Origin: Rhodococcus sp. 1163
Lineage (GTDB): Bacteria > Actinomycetota > Actinomycetes > Mycobacteriales > Mycobacteriaceae
Length of the DNA stretch: 64,000 nucleotides
Reading direction: 5' to 3'
NCBI RefSeq assembly: GCF_002091985.1
Contig: NZ_MKKX01000038.1
Location: 248,001 to 312,000 of the forward strand
Shown: piece after piece, positions 1-9,513 of the stretch
Position numbering within the stretch: position 1 is the stretch's first letter
Layout of the letters: each line of letters opens with the position of its first letter
The notes under the pieces: model-generated
Database searches by the model: none
The model's input: the letters and a program-made list of their open reading frames with translations, nothing else
Told to the model about the DNA's origin: nothing
Position numbers and translations under genes: made by a program

Positions 1-395
1 AGAGACTGGCCGGCGACGAAGTACGGTCCGGCGAACCCGACCTTCTCCTTGCGCGTATCGGTGATCGAGTAGGTAGCGACGATGTAGTCGACCTCCCCGT
101 TCTGGATGAGCGTCTCGCGCTGAGCGGACGGAGATTCCTTGAACTCGATGTTGTCTTCCGACACTCCGAGCTGGCCCGCGACGTACTTGGCCACCTCGAC
201 ATCGAAGCCGCTGAAGGAACCATCCGGGTTGCGGAGGCCGAGGCCGGGCTGATCGAACTTGATGCCGACGATCAGGTTGCCGTTCTCTGCGCTGCTGCTG
301 ACGTTGCGCGCTTCTTCGCCCCCGCCACAGGCGGTAGCGACGACGGCGAGTGCGGCGATGCCGACCCCTAGACGGATCGAGCGAGTAATTATCAC
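1..395 (-). CDS. gluB: Glutamate ABC transporter substrate-binding lipoprotein GluB (N-terminal part)
   Basis: This is the first 131 codons of a periplasmic-type binding protein whose C-terminus lies beyond the left edge. It would capture glutamate outside the membrane and hand it to a GluCD permease driven by GluA. The GTG start at 395 is chosen because GGAGGA lies 7 nt upstream (403-408). A signal peptide ends in VVATAC, so Cys23 is the likely lipidated residue. The following Gly/Glu-rich linker leads into a family 3 solute-binding fold (GIKFDQPGLGLRNPDG, then GFDVEVAKYVAGQLG). The gene lies 73 bp after gluA on the same strand, the usual gluA-gluB order. The amino acid specificity is inferred from family and gluA context. 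Confidence 0.88.
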   Translation of the reverse strand, partial: MIITRSIRLGVGIAALAVVATACGGGEEARNVSSSAENGNLIVGIKFDQPGLGLRNPDGSFSGFDVEVAKYVAGQLGVSEDNIEFKESPSAQRETLIQNGEVDYIVATYSITDTRKEKVGFAGPYFVAGQS

Positions 396-468
396 TGGTT
401 AATCCTCCATGTTGATTTCACGTGTTGTTACGTGCGACGAGAGTGTGGCGAGAAAGAGCGAGTTTCGG

Positions 469-1251
469 TCAGTGTCCGAGAATCTTGCCCAGGAAGTCCT
501 TGGCGCGTTCGGATTTCGGTGCGGTGAAGAAGCTGTCGGGGTCGGTGTCCTCGACGACGGCGCCATCGGCCATGAAGATGACACGGTCACCGGCCTTGCG
601 CGCGAATCCCATCTCGTGCGTGACGACGAGCATCGTCATGCCCTCCTTGGCCAATGACGTCATCACGTCGAGAACTTCGGTGACCATTTCGGGATCGAGA
701 GCGGACGTCGGCTCGTCGAACAACATCACTTTGGGGTTCATGGCCAGTGAGCGAGCAATCGCCACCCGCTGCTGTTGTCCGCCGGAGAGCTGAGCTGGAT
801 ACTTGTCGGCCTGATTTGCAATGCCGACACGTTCGAGCAGTGCCTGGGCGGCCTTGCGCGCCTCGTCCTTCTTGAGCTTGCGTACTTTGAGTGGCGCGAG
901 CATGACGTTCTCGAGGATGGTCTTGTGTGCGAATAGGTTGAACGACTGGAAGACCATCCCGACGTCGGCGCGAAGCGCAGCGAGCGCTTTGCCTTCGGCA
1001 GGAAGGACCGAGCCGTCGACCTCGATGGAACCGGAGTCGATGGGTTCGAGTCGGTTGATCGTTCGGCACAACGTCGATTTCCCGGACCCGGACGGTCCGA
1101 CCACGATGACGACCTGGCCGGTAGGGACCTCGAGGTTGATGTCCTTGAGGACGTGCAGATCACCGAAATGCTTGTCTACCGATTTCAGGGAGATCATGGA
1201 GGGCCGGTCGGCAACTGCACCGGAAGCCGGCGCGTCGGTGGCATGCGTCAT
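469..1251 (-). CDS. gluA: Glutamate ABC transporter ATP-binding protein GluA
   Basis: A 260-residue cytoplasmic ATPase that powers import of glutamate (or a related polar amino acid). All ABC motifs are visible: Walker [11 protein letters not shown]-loop FQSFNLF, signature LSGGQQQR, Walker [15 protein letters not shown] and the switch histidine in VVTHEM. The length is normal for HisP/GlnQ-type ATPases. The start is uncertain: the ATG at 1251 has only a weak AAGG, a longer frame opens at 1287, and an internal ATG at the MISLKSVDK segment is close to the usual family N-terminus. gluB follows directly, and the permease genes should lie outside the left edge. The gene diverges from miaB. Confidence 0.9.
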   Translation of the reverse strand: MTHATDAPASGAVADRPSMISLKSVDKHFGDLHVLKDINLEVPTGQVVIVVGPSGSGKSTLCRTINRLEPIDSGSIEVDGSVLPAEGKALAALRADVGMVFQSFNLFAHKTILENVMLAPLKVRKLKKDEARKAAQALLERVGIANQADKYPAQLSGGQQQRVAIARSLAMNPKVMLFDEPTSALDPEMVTEVLDVMTSLAKEGMTMLVVTHEMGFARKAGDRVIFMADGAVVEDTDPDSFFTAPKSERAKDFLGKILGH

Positions 1252-1312
1252 AGGGCAGAACCTTATTCGTAGTTTGGTCGTCGACAACGCCGTTAACGCG
1301 ACATTCTTCGAT

Positions 1313-1333
1313 TATGTAATGGAAACTTTACTG
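1313..1333 (-). promoter_or_regulatory. Possible promoter of gluAB
   Basis: On the minus strand a CATAAT hexamer at 1313-1318 resembles a -10 box. It is preceded at about 15 bp by CCGACA, a weak -35 match. It lies about 60 bp upstream of the gluA ATG at 1251 in the 185-bp gluA/miaB gap. The spacing is short and the -35 poor, so this is tentative. I see no clear AmtR or GlnR operator. Confidence 0.25.
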
Positions 1334-1436
1334 TCGGTGCACTCAGCCCGAGGAGATGGATCGAGAATCTCGCGTATCCCCGGCGCCGGACGGTCGCGTC
1401 GGGCCGTACCCTGGGAGTGTGGAAACGAGTGACCAG

Positions 1437-2936
1437 ATGACCCAGAGGAGCTACGAGGTTCGCACGCACGGGTGCCAGATGAACGTGCATGACTCGGAGA
1501 GACTGGCAGGTCTGCTCGAAGAGGCGGGCTATGTGCCGGCCGACACAGGTTCCGATGCCGATCTCGTGGTCTTCAACACCTGCGCTGTTCGAGAGAACGC
1601 GGACAACAAACTGTACGGAAATCTTGGCATGCTTCGGCCCGCCAAGACGCGCAATCCGCGTATGCAGATTGCGGTCGGCGGCTGCTTGGCCCAGAAGGAC
1701 CGCGACACGGTCGTCAAGAAGGCCCCGTGGGTGGACGTGGTGTTCGGTACCCACAACATCGGCTCGCTTCCGGTCCTGCTCGAGCGGGCTCGTCACAACA
1801 ACGAAGCTCAGGTCGAGATTCTCGAATCTCTGGAGGCTTTTCCGTCGACTCTGCCGGCGAAGCGTGAGTCCCCGTACGCGGGATGGGTATCGATTTCGGT
1901 GGGCTGCAACAACACCTGCACTTTCTGCATCGTCCCCGCGCTACGCGGCAAGGAGATCGACCGCTCACCCGCAGACATTCTTGCGGAGGTGCAGGCACTC
2001 GTCGACCAAGGCGTTCTCGAGGTGACCCTGCTCGGTCAAAATGTCAATGCCTATGGGGCTTCGTTCGCGGACCCGGCACTTCCACGTGACCGCGGCGCGT
2101 TCGCAGCACTGTTGAAGGCGTGTGGTGAGATCGACGGTCTAGAGCGGGTGCGCTTCACCTCGCCGCATCCGGCCGAGTTCACCGACGACGTGATCGAAGC
2201 GATGGCCACCACGCCGAACATCTGCCCGACGTTGCACATGCCGTTGCAGTCGGGTTCGGACCGAGTTCTCAAAGCGATGCGACGGTCCTATCGTCAGAGC
2301 AAATTTCTCGGGATCATCGACAAGGTGCGCGAAGTGATGCCGCACGCCGCGATCACTACCGACATCATCGTCGGATTCCCCGGTGAGACGGAGGAGGACT
2401 TCGAGCAGACTCTCGAGGTCATGCGCCGAGCGAAGTTCGCGAACGCGTACACCTTCCAGTACTCCAAGCGCCCCGGTACACCGGCCGCTGACATGGAGGA
2501 TCAGATCCCCAAGGCGATTGTGCAGGAGCGCTATCTACGGCTCATCGCCTTGCAGGAGGAGATCGTCCTCGAATCCAACCGCGAGCTCATCGGCACCGAA
2601 GTAGAACTGCTCGTCGCGACCGGCGAGGGCCGCAAGAATGCTGCCACTCATCGCAAAAGTGGTCGTGCCAGGGACGGGCGACTCGTTCACTTTCGAGCCG
2701 AGGACCACCAGGTTGCCGAGATAAGGCCCGGTGACGTCGTCACCACGACGATCACCGCAGCCGCTCCTTACCATCTCATCGCCGACACCGGCGTTGTCTC
2801 GCACCGTCGCACCACTGCCGGTGATGCGTACGAACGCGGAATACTCCCGAAGACGGCCCCCATCGGCGTCGGGTTGGGCTTGCCGGCTGTCGGCGTCCCG
2901 GCACCAGCGCCCGTAGTGACAGGATGCAGCGCATGA
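1437..2936 (+). CDS. miaB: tRNA-2-methylthio-N6-dimethylallyladenosine synthase MiaB
   Basis: A 499-residue radical-SAM methylthiotransferase that adds the 2-methylthio group to i6A37 of tRNAs reading UNN codons. The N-terminal UPF0004 domain carries the auxiliary-cluster cysteines ([10 protein letters not shown] with Cys13, [17 protein letters not shown]). The radical SAM triad is in [21 protein letters not shown] domain follows ([13 protein letters not shown] to PGDVVTTTI), then a roughly 40-residue Ala/Gly/Pro tail not needed for the fold. The ATG at 1437 gives the usual [14 protein letters not shown] start; an in-frame GTG at 1419 and an ATG at 1356 are alternatives. The stop overlaps the next gene start as ATGA at 2933-2936. 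Its substrate comes from MiaA, encoded 3 kb downstream. Confidence 0.95.
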   Translation: MTQRSYEVRTHGCQMNVHDSERLAGLLEEAGYVPADTGSDADLVVFNTCAVRENADNKLYGNLGMLRPAKTRNPRMQIAVGGCLAQKDRDTVVKKAPWVDVVFGTHNIGSLPVLLERARHNNEAQVEILESLEAFPSTLPAKRESPYAGWVSISVGCNNTCTFCIVPALRGKEIDRSPADILAEVQALVDQGVLEVTLLGQNVNAYGASFADPALPRDRGAFAALLKACGEIDGLERVRFTSPHPAEFTDDVIEAMATTPNICPTLHMPLQSGSDRVLKAMRRSYRQSKFLGIIDKVREVMPHAAITTDIIVGFPGETEEDFEQTLEVMRRAKFANAYTFQYSKRPGTPAADMEDQIPKAIVQERYLRLIALQEEIVLESNRELIGTEVELLVATGEGRKNAATHRKSGRARDGRLVHFRAEDHQVAEIRPGDVVTTTITAAAPYHLIADTGVVSHRRTTAGDAYERGILPKTAPIGVGLGLPAVGVPAPAPVVTGCSA

Positions 2937-3529
2937 CCAAGTCGAGGCCCAGCAGCGAAGACGGCAGCGCACCCGATTACGACACCGCGGAGCGGAAGAT
3001 CGATTCGGTGCTCGACCCAGGAGCGCGTGCGGTGGTGGTCGCTGTACTGGTTCTCGTGTTGCTGGTCACTTTCGTGTTGCCGCATGCTGGATCTGCTACC
3101 GGATTCGACGTCCTGTCCGGCAGTGACAAGGGGCTCGGTGAATCCATCGCGTTGCCGTCCCGAATCTTCGTCGGGTTCGTTGCAGTGTTCGGCGTGGTGC
3201 TCTCGGTCCTCGCCCTCGTCACCAGGGTGTGGGCACTCGCGTGGATAGCGCTCAGCGGCTGCGCAATAGCGTCGGTTTTCGGAATGCTGTCGATCTGGTC
3301 GAGGCAGACACTGCCGACCGACTCTACGGGCGGCGGGCCCGGAATCGGTCTCATCATCGCGTGGATCGCGGTGGTCGTCCTGACGTTCCAGTGGCTGAAG
3401 GCCGTGTGGAACAAAACCAACGCGCAGTTGGCCGCACAAGAACGTCGACGCGTCGCGGCGGCCGAGAACGAGCAGAACTCACGGTGGGGCGGACCCATTC
3501 TCGGGCGTCCGACCGACCGCAAGCTCTGA
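2933..3529 (+). CDS. Conserved membrane protein, Rv2732c-like
   Basis: A 198-residue protein of unknown function. An acidic/polar N-terminus of about 35 residues is followed by four hydrophobic stretches (approximately residues 35-54, 81-100, 103-122, 139-156) and a charged tail ([17 protein letters not shown]) likely to be cytoplasmic. The ATG at 2933 overlaps the miaB stop, and AGGA lies about 8 nt upstream, so this start is preferred over the ATG at 2924. The same position next to miaB is held by Rv2732c in M. tuberculosis, so miaB linkage is conserved. It converges with the DUF349 gene only 7 bp away, leaving no room for a separate terminator. Confidence 0.8.
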   Translation: MTKSRPSSEDGSAPDYDTAERKIDSVLDPGARAVVVAVLVLVLLVTFVLPHAGSATGFDVLSGSDKGLGESIALPSRIFVGFVAVFGVVLSVLALVTRVWALAWIALSGCAIASVFGMLSIWSRQTLPTDSTGGGPGIGLIIAWIAVVVLTFQWLKAVWNKTNAQLAAQERRRVAAAENEQNSRWGGPILGRPTDRKL

Positions 3530-3536
3530 CTTCGTC

Positions 3537-5006
3537 TTACATCTCGCCGACGGCGCCTTCTGCCGCTTCGGCCCACTCGCGCCATTGCTGCGCTTGCTCG
3601 AGCGCACGCTTGGCGTCCTTGTCCTTGCCTGCCGCTCGAGCTTTGGCGGCCTGCTCTTCGAACTGAGCGACGCGCTCGCGGAACTGAGCGGCACGGGCCA
3701 ACGCCTCCGGATCGGTGCGTCGCCACTGTGCGTCGACCGCGTCCCGAACCGACTTTTCCAGGGCGCGTAAGCGGCCTTCGAGTTCCGTCATCTTGTCCCG
3801 CGGAACTTTGCCCAGAGCGTCCCACTTCTCTTGAAGGTCACGCAGAGCCGCGCGCGCCCCATCGAGGTCGCTACTGGGATTCATGCTGCCGTACTTCGCG
3901 AGCAGTTCTTCTTTCGCGGTCGCATTCGATTCGAATTCCGCGTCACGCTCGGACGCCGCAGAATTGCGCGCAGCGAAGAACACATCCTGGGCGGCTTTGA
4001 AGTCCTTCCACAGTGCATCGTCGGCGTCGCGAGGCGCGCGGCCCGCAGCTTTCCAGTCCACGAGCAGATCGCGGAAGGCGGCGGCCGTGGGACCCCAATC
4101 GGTCGACGACGAGAGGGCCCGAGCCTGCTCGACCAGTTCTTCCTTGCGAGTTTTCGCGGCACCCCGCTCGCGATCGAGGTCGGCGAAGTGAGCGCCTCTA
4201 CGGCGATTGAAGTTTTCACGGGCTTTCGAGTAACGCTTCCACAGAGCATCGTCGACCTTGCGGTCCACTCCGCGGATCGTCTTCCACTCGTCGAGAATTT
4301 CTCGGAGACGGTCGCCGGCATTTTTCCATTGCGTGGATTCGCTACCGATCTGCTCGGCCTCGGTTGCCAACTCTTCCTTGCGGGAAGTGTGCGCGGCGCG
4401 CTCGATATCCTTCTCCTGCTTCGCGACGGCTGCAGCGGCCTCGGAGTGCTCGACGACGATTTCCAGGCGGTCGTGCAAGCCTGCGATGTCGCCGATCACT
4501 GCGGCTGTGGGAAGCGTTTCGAGCAAGGCCAAGGCTGCTGCCTTCGTCTTCTTCGCATCTCCGGAACCCGCGGTGAGCCTGGCTTCGAGCAAAGCGACCT
4601 CGGTGGAAAGGTCGTCGTAGCGCCGTCCGAAGTGTGCGAGACCTTCGGCGGCGTCTCCTGCCTGCCACGATCCGATCTGTCGTTCGCCGTCCGCGGTCTT
4701 CACCCAGGCAGTGCCGTCGTCGTCCACTCGGCCGAACTTGCTGGGATCGCTCGGCGGTGCGATCGTCGGGACGACCGACGAGACGTGGGAAGACACCGGA
4801 TGAGGTTTGGCAACCCCGCCGTCGATCCTTGGTTTGGGTGCTCCCGGTTTCGGGCCCCCAGGCTTGGGTGCTCCTGGCTTCGGGGCACTCGGTGTTGCGG
4901 CAGTCGGTGCTGGGTTGGTCGGTGTTGGGGCCGTCGGGGTGCTCGCTCCAGGTGTCTGGGCGGGCTGCTCGGTGGTTCCGCTGGTGGTGTCGCCAAGATC
5001 GGACAT
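3537..5006 (-). CDS. DUF349 domain-containing protein, Rv2731-like
   Basis: A 489-residue cytoplasmic protein. The first 80 residues are low-complexity Pro/Thr/Ala followed by a Pro-Lys-Pro-Gly repeat (units like [10 protein letters not shown]). The rest is a series of DUF349 helical repeats with recurring W-K-x-A-G/G-R-x-P-R patterns ([39 protein letters not shown]), predicted coiled-coil, ending in an Ala/Glu/Lys-rich helix. The ATG at 5006 follows GAGGAAC. Molecular function is not established for the mycobacterial homologue. DUF349 repeats are helical and charged, so protein or nucleic-acid binding is a guess. It stands alone between convergent 2933 and divergent 5230. Confidence 0.85.
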   Translation of the reverse strand: MSDLGDTTSGTTEQPAQTPGASTPTAPTPTNPAPTAATPSAPKPGAPKPGGPKPGAPKPRIDGGVAKPHPVSSHVSSVVPTIAPPSDPSKFGRVDDDGTAWVKTADGERQIGSWQAGDAAEGLAHFGRRYDDLSTEVALLEARLTAGSGDAKKTKAAALALLETLPTAAVIGDIAGLHDRLEIVVEHSEAAAAVAKQEKDIERAAHTSRKEELATEAEQIGSESTQWKNAGDRLREILDEWKTIRGVDRKVDDALWKRYSKARENFNRRRGAHFADLDRERGAAKTRKEELVEQARALSSSTDWGPTAAAFRDLLVDWKAAGRAPRDADDALWKDFKAAQDVFFAARNSAASERDAEFESNATAKEELLAKYGSMNPSSDLDGARAALRDLQEKWDALGKVPRDKMTELEGRLRALEKSVRDAVDAQWRRTDPEALARAAQFRERVAQFEEQAAKARAAGKDKDAKRALEQAQQWREWAEAAEGAVGEM

Positions 5007-5229
5007 TGTTCCTCATCTCTGCCGCGCGTCACGGCTGCCTCTATCGCGCTGAAAGTCACGGTGGACACACTCCGACTATCCGGTGCCACCGTCGACGCAG
5101 TGGACACCATCGACACTCGATGCCTACCGTGCTCACCATTCAAACAGGTCAGACGCTTCTACGCGTCGCCGTCGGGCATTTCGCCGCCGTGTCGGTGGTA
5201 CCTGGATACGAGCGACTAGCGTTGGCGCC

Positions 5230-5967
5230 GTGTTGTCTGCAGTAGCCATCGTGCCGTCGCCCCCAATCCTGGTTCCCGAGTTGACCGGACGCTCTGTCTC
5301 GGAAGCGCTCGCGGTTCGAACCGCGACGCTCGAGGCCGGTGTCGTACTGGGTGCGCTCGCGGACCGCTGGATTGCGCTGGGTGTGCACGATGAAACCCGT
5401 ACCGTTCCTTCGGTCTCACGTGGAAGCTTCGCCGCTTACGGGGTCGATGTGAGAGTTGCGTTCTCACCTGCTGGCGCCACGGCGGAGGTCGATTCGACCA
5501 TTCCCTTGGCTGCGCTGGTAGCGGGGTGGATTCGGGACCACAGTGCCCCGGACGCGGTTGTCGATGTGCAGCTGGTAGGGCGAGACACGCCACGCGAGAG
5601 CTGTGTGAGCATCGGCCGCGCACTCCGAAAGTCGATCGATGACAGCACGGAGCCGTGGGGATTACTGGTGGTGGCAGACGGGTCGACGATGCTGACGGCG
5701 AAGGCCCCCGGATCCTTCGACCCACGCGCGGAAGAGGTACAGAAACAGATCGATGATGCGCTGGCACACGCCGATATCGATGCGCTTACCGGGCTCGATC
5801 GACAGTTGTGTGCAGGCGTCGGCGTGGAAGGCACTGCTGCGTGGCAGACCCTGGCAGGGATCGTGGGTGAGAGCGAGGTGCGGCCGAGAACACTCTACCG
5901 AGGCGCTCCTTTCGGCGTCGGTTATTTCGTCGGTACTTGGGAGTCGTTGTCTGGGGAGTCGTTGTGA
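5230..5967 (+). CDS. Class III extradiol dioxygenase-like protein, Rv2728c-like
   Basis: A 245-residue protein beginning [20 protein letters not shown], the start typical of the Rv2728c family, which sits in the class III extradiol ring-cleavage dioxygenase superfamily (LigB/MEMO fold). Other conserved-looking segments are [20 protein letters not shown] and [19 protein letters not shown]. No ring-cleavage activity is shown and the metal ligands are not obvious by eye. The GTG at 5230 lacks a strong ribosome site; the frame opens upstream at 5083 but that part looks non-coding. The stop overlaps the miaA start (GTGA at 5964-5967), and miaA and dapF follow, the same order as in mycobacteria, so it is probably cotranscribed with them. 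Confidence 0.75.
   Translation: MLSAVAIVPSPPILVPELTGRSVSEALAVRTATLEAGVVLGALADRWIALGVHDETRTVPSVSRGSFAAYGVDVRVAFSPAGATAEVDSTIPLAALVAGWIRDHSAPDAVVDVQLVGRDTPRESCVSIGRALRKSIDDSTEPWGLLVVADGSTMLTAKAPGSFDPRAEEVQKQIDDALAHADIDALTGLDRQLCAGVGVEGTAAWQTLAGIVGESEVRPRTLYRGAPFGVGYFVGTWESLSGESL
5939..5965 (+). repeat. Short direct repeat at the 5230/miaA junction
   Basis: GGGAGTCGTTGT occurs at 5939-5950 and again at 5954-5965, a 15-bp period. It encodes the repeated Glu-Ser-Leu at the end of the upstream protein. The second copy supplies the GGGGAG ribosome site and part of the GTG start of miaA. Confidence 0.8.
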
Positions 5968-6866
5968 GGGTGCCGATTGCCGTGATCGGCCCAACCGCGA
6001 CGGGGAAGTCCGATCTGGGCCTCGAGCTGGCCGAGGTATTGGACGGTGAGATCGTCAACATCGACGCCATGCAGCAGTACCGCGGAATGGACATCGGTAC
6101 TGCAAAACTGCCGTTGGACGAGCGGCGCGGCATCGCGCACCATCTGCTCGATGTCCTCGATGTGACCGAGACAGCCACAGTCGCGAGATATCAGGATGCC
6201 GCTGCCAGGGAGGTGGACGCCATCCTGTCGCGCGGCCGCGTTCCCATCATCGTCGGAGGTTCGATGATGTACGTCCAATCCTTGCTGGACGAGTGGACGT
6301 TCCCGGCCACCGATCCGCAGGTCCGGGTGAAATGGGAGCAGATACTGGCGGACGGCGGAACCGATGCGGTGTATCGAGCGCTCCAAGAGCGAGACCCGGA
6401 AGCCGCCGCATCGATCCTGGCCACCGACGGCCGCAGGCTCGTCCGTGCGTTGGAAGTAGTCGAGATCACCGGTAAGCCTTTTGCCGCGTCCGCGCCGAAG
6501 ATCGGGAAGCCGCGCTGGGGGACGAAACTTCTCGGGGTCGACCGGGACACGACCGAATTGGACGAGCGCATCGCTGCCCGGACGGACCTGATGTTTTCAG
6601 CCGGCCTGGTCGGGGAGGTCGAACACCTCGTCGGCGTCGGACTGCGTGAGGGGGTCACTGCTCCGCGCGCGATCGGGTACGCCCAGGTGCTCGAGTATCT
6701 CGCTGGGGAGTGCGATCTGGATTTCGCGCGCGAGCGGACTTTCATCGGAACTCGTCGTTATGTCCGTCGTCAGCGATCGTGGTTCCGTCGGGATCCGCGC
6801 ATCGACTGGCTCGACGGCGCCGATCCAGCTCTGCGCGACTCCGCACTGGCCATAGTCGGAGGTTAG
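5964..6866 (+). CDS. miaA: tRNA dimethylallyltransferase MiaA
   Basis: A 300-residue enzyme that transfers a dimethylallyl group to N6 of A37 in tRNAs, the step before MiaB. The P-loop [11 protein letters not shown] is at residues 9-19. The DSxQ-type loop reads [18 protein letters not shown], followed by [11 protein letters not shown] and [15 protein letters not shown]. The basic segment [25 protein letters not shown] matches the tRNA-binding C-terminal part. GTG at 5964 is chosen because it overlaps the previous stop and has GGGGAG 5 nt upstream (5953-5958). dapF follows after 39 bp. Both anticodon-loop modification enzymes for A37 are therefore within 5 kb. Confidence 0.95.
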   Translation: MRVPIAVIGPTATGKSDLGLELAEVLDGEIVNIDAMQQYRGMDIGTAKLPLDERRGIAHHLLDVLDVTETATVARYQDAAAREVDAILSRGRVPIIVGGSMMYVQSLLDEWTFPATDPQVRVKWEQILADGGTDAVYRALQERDPEAAASILATDGRRLVRALEVVEITGKPFAASAPKIGKPRWGTKLLGVDRDTTELDERIAARTDLMFSAGLVGEVEHLVGVGLREGVTAPRAIGYAQVLEYLAGECDLDFARERTFIGTRRYVRRQRSWFRRDPRIDWLDGADPALRDSALAIVGG

Positions 6867-6905
6867 GTCGGAGGTTGAAAGCAGCACACCCGTAGACTTC
6901 GCGCT

Positions 6906-7775
6906 ATGCATTTCGCCAAGGGGCACGGAACGCAGAACGATTTTCTCGTGCTGCACGATCCGGATGTCGAGATCGAGCTACTTCGTATCCGCGTAGCGGC
7001 ACTGTGTGATCGCAGACAGGGCCTCGGAGCAGACGGAGTACTGCGGGTCTCACGCGCTGGGCGTCTTCGCGATGCAGGGGTCCTCGACCGCTTGCCCTCG
7101 GGCGTCGGACCCACGGACTGGTTCATGGACTACCGAAACGGTGACGGCAGCATCGCCGAGATGTGCGGCAACGGCGTTCGGGTATTTGCGCACTACCTGC
7201 GTGCGAACGGCCTCGAATCGAGCGACTGTTTCGTGGTCGGTTCCAGGGCCGGCGCGAGACCGGTCACGGTGCACGCTTTCGATGACACCACCGCGGACGT
7301 CACCGTCGGCATGGGCGAAGTCCACTTGATGGGTGCCAGCAGTACGACCCTCGGTGGACGCCGATACGACGGAATCGGAATCGACGTCGGAAATCCCCAT
7401 CTTGCGTGCGTGGACCCGGCCGCCGACATCACTTCACTACGTTTGCTCGATCTGGCAATACCTCCGGAACTGGACGGCGGTTTCTTCACCGCGGGGGCCA
7501 ACGTCGAAATCCTTACCCGACTGCAATCCGGTCGCGTCGACATGCGCGTTTACGAGCGCGGCGTAGGGGAGACGCGTTCATGCGGGACCGGCACGGTTGC
7601 AGCAGCAGCGGCAGCGTTGTCGTACGAGGGTCTCGATTCCGGTCGAGTGGTGGTAGGTGTGCCAGGCGGCGAAGTGACGGTGTCGATCGACGACGAGGGG
7701 GCATCGCTTCGCGGGCCGTCGGTGCTGTTGGCGAACGGCACCATCGATGACCAGTGGTGGCGCGAGCGTGCGTGA
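6906..7775 (+). CDS. dapF: Diaminopimelate epimerase DapF
   Basis: A 289-residue cytoplasmic, cofactor-independent racemase converting LL- to meso-diaminopimelate for lysine and for peptidoglycan cross-links. The two catalytic cysteines are visible: Cys87 in [14 protein letters not shown] and Cys226 in [14 protein letters not shown]. The N-terminal [10 protein letters not shown] matches the family, with Gln where many orthologues have Lys/Gln. The ATG at 6906 lacks a strong Shine-Dalgarno sequence, but no better start exists. It lies 39 bp after miaA, as in mycobacteria, and is followed by a 123-bp gap to hflX. Confidence 0.95.
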   Translation: MHFAKGHGTQNDFLVLHDPDVEIELLRIRVAALCDRRQGLGADGVLRVSRAGRLRDAGVLDRLPSGVGPTDWFMDYRNGDGSIAEMCGNGVRVFAHYLRANGLESSDCFVVGSRAGARPVTVHAFDDTTADVTVGMGEVHLMGASSTTLGGRRYDGIGIDVGNPHLACVDPAADITSLRLLDLAIPPELDGGFFTAGANVEILTRLQSGRVDMRVYERGVGETRSCGTGTVAAAAAALSYEGLDSGRVVVGVPGGEVTVSIDDEGASLRGPSVLLANGTIDDQWWRERA

Positions 7776-7898
7776 ATCTCACGTGCATGCGCTGGGGATT
7801 TAGTGGATCATTGACGGTGTAGGACCAACACACATCGAATCGATAGCGATTCCGACTCGAGGAATGACGAAATAACGGATTCAGAACAGCAGGATTCA

Positions 7899-9509
7899 GT
7901 GAAGCAGAACCTCACTGAGCAATCCCTCACTGAGCAGCACCCTTCTGAGCAGCACCCTTCTGGGCCGGACATGGCTGAGCGCGACTCCGCTGAGCCTGCC
8001 GCCGCGCAGGACGGTGGAGCTGAGCAAAGTTCGTCGTGGACTCGGCAGGAGTCCGATGCCTGGTCGCGTCGACTCGCCCGATCACCGCTCCCCGCTGACG
8101 ACGAGTCTTCGCCATCCGCTGGTGACATGCAGCTCGAAGAACGTACTGCCTTGCGTCGTGTGGCAGGTTTGTCCACCGAGCTCGAGGACGTCACCGAGGT
8201 CGAGTACCGGCAGTTGCGGCTCGAACGAGTCGTCTTGGTCGGCGTGTGGACCAGCGGCACCGCAGCCCAAGCGGAGTCCAGTATGGCCGAGCTGGCTGCG
8301 TTGGCCGAAACTGCAGGATCGGAAGTACTGGAAGCGCTCGTTCAGCGACGCGACAAGCCTGATGCGGCGACCTACATCGGTTCCGGTAAGGCCAAAGAGG
8401 TCCGCGATGTCGTCGTGGCGACAGGCGCCGATACCGTGGTGTGTGACGGTGAACTGACCCCGGCTCAGCTCAATGCACTGGAGAAGGTCGTCAAGGTCAA
8501 GGTCATCGACCGGACGGCGTTGATCCTCGATATCTTCGCTCAACACGCGACCTCGCGCGAGGGCAAGGCGCAGGTGGCGTTCGCACAGATGGAGTACATG
8601 CTCCCTCGGCTTCGCGGCTGGGGCGAGTCCATGTCTCGTCAGGCAGGTGGCCGGGCGGGAAGCAATGGCGGGGTAGGACTTCGTGGTCCCGGTGAAACGA
8701 AGATCGAAACCGACCGGCGACGCATTCGTGAGCGTATGGCCAAACTTCGCCGTGAGATCAAGGGCATGAAGCAGGCCCGCGACACCAAGCGTGAGCGTCG
8801 CCTCGAGAGCACCGTGCCGTCCATCGCGATCGTCGGGTACACGAACGCAGGCAAGTCGAGTGTGCTCAATGCGCTCACCGGTTCGGGCGTGCTGGTACAG
8901 AACGCACTGTTCGCCACCCTCGACCCGACCTCTCGCAGGTCGACGCTCGAAGACGGCCGCGCGATCGTGCTTACCGACACGGTCGGATTCGTGCGGCATC
9001 TGCCTACCCAGCTGGTGGAAGCCTTCCGTTCGACGTTGGAGGAAGTGACGGACGCCGACCTGTTGCTGCACGTCGTCGACGGTTCCGATCCGCTTCCCGT
9101 GGATCAGATCACCGCAGTTCGCGAGGTGATCATGGACGTCGTCAAGGAACGCGAGTCCAAGATGCCGCCGGAACTGATCGTGGTCAACAAGATCGATGCC
9201 GCAGATCCGGTGCAGTTGACTCAACTCCGTGGTTTGTTCCCGGGAGCGCGCTTCGTTTCTGCACGGACGGGCGAGGGAATCGAAGAGCTGCGCGATCATC
9301 TCGGTGAAGTCCTTGCCTGGCCGGAAGCGCAGGTTGACGTTCTGGTGCCGTACACGCGCGGCGATCTCGTCGCTCGGATCCACACCGAAGGCCGAATCAC
9401 GCATTCCTCGCACGAGGCCGACGGCACACGCGTCGAGGCTCGGGTGCCTACAGCGCTCGCCTCGGTGCTCGCCGAGTTCGCCGTCGACGCTGCAGTGGCT
9501 CCTGCCTGA
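7899..9509 (+). CDS. hflX: Ribosome-associated GTPase HflX
   Basis: A 536-residue GTPase that splits stalled ribosomes in other bacteria. The HflX N-terminal domain is followed by a glycine-rich linker (QAGGRAGSNGGVGLRGPGET) and a coiled segment. The G domain then has G1 GYTNAGKSS, G3 DTVGF and G4 NKID. About 90 N-terminal residues precede the core and begin with short imperfect repeats (SLTEQ, HPSEQ, HPSG) encoded by matching DNA repeats near 7916-7960. The GTG at 7899 has AGGA 4 nt upstream. Length exceeds the roughly 430 residues of the E. coli protein because of this extension. The next gene starts 5 bp after the stop. Confidence 0.93.
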   Translation: MKQNLTEQSLTEQHPSEQHPSGPDMAERDSAEPAAAQDGGAEQSSSWTRQESDAWSRRLARSPLPADDESSPSAGDMQLEERTALRRVAGLSTELEDVTEVEYRQLRLERVVLVGVWTSGTAAQAESSMAELAALAETAGSEVLEALVQRRDKPDAATYIGSGKAKEVRDVVVATGADTVVCDGELTPAQLNALEKVVKVKVIDRTALILDIFAQHATSREGKAQVAFAQMEYMLPRLRGWGESMSRQAGGRAGSNGGVGLRGPGETKIETDRRRIRERMAKLRREIKGMKQARDTKRERRLESTVPSIAIVGYTNAGKSSVLNALTGSGVLVQNALFATLDPTSRRSTLEDGRAIVLTDTVGFVRHLPTQLVEAFRSTLEEVTDADLLLHVVDGSDPLPVDQITAVREVIMDVVKERESKMPPELIVVNKIDAADPVQLTQLRGLFPGARFVSARTGEGIEELRDHLGEVLAWPEAQVDVLVPYTRGDLVARIHTEGRITHSSHEADGTRVEARVPTALASVLAEFAVDAAVAPA

Positions 9510-9513
9510 GTCG

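Noticed and set aside
3831-5219. Long open frame (462 codons) on the plus strand opposite the DUF349 gene
   Set aside because: Low-complexity Gly/Cys/Arg product typical of an antisense frame in high-GC DNA; the minus-strand DUF349 protein has clear domains.
7910-7965. Short repeats that could suggest a CRISPR or phase-variable tract
   Set aside because: Units are in-frame imperfect repeats inside the hflX coding region with no spacers.
8082-9413. 443-codon open frame on the minus strand
   Set aside because: Antisense to hflX; the GTPase motifs are on the plus strand.
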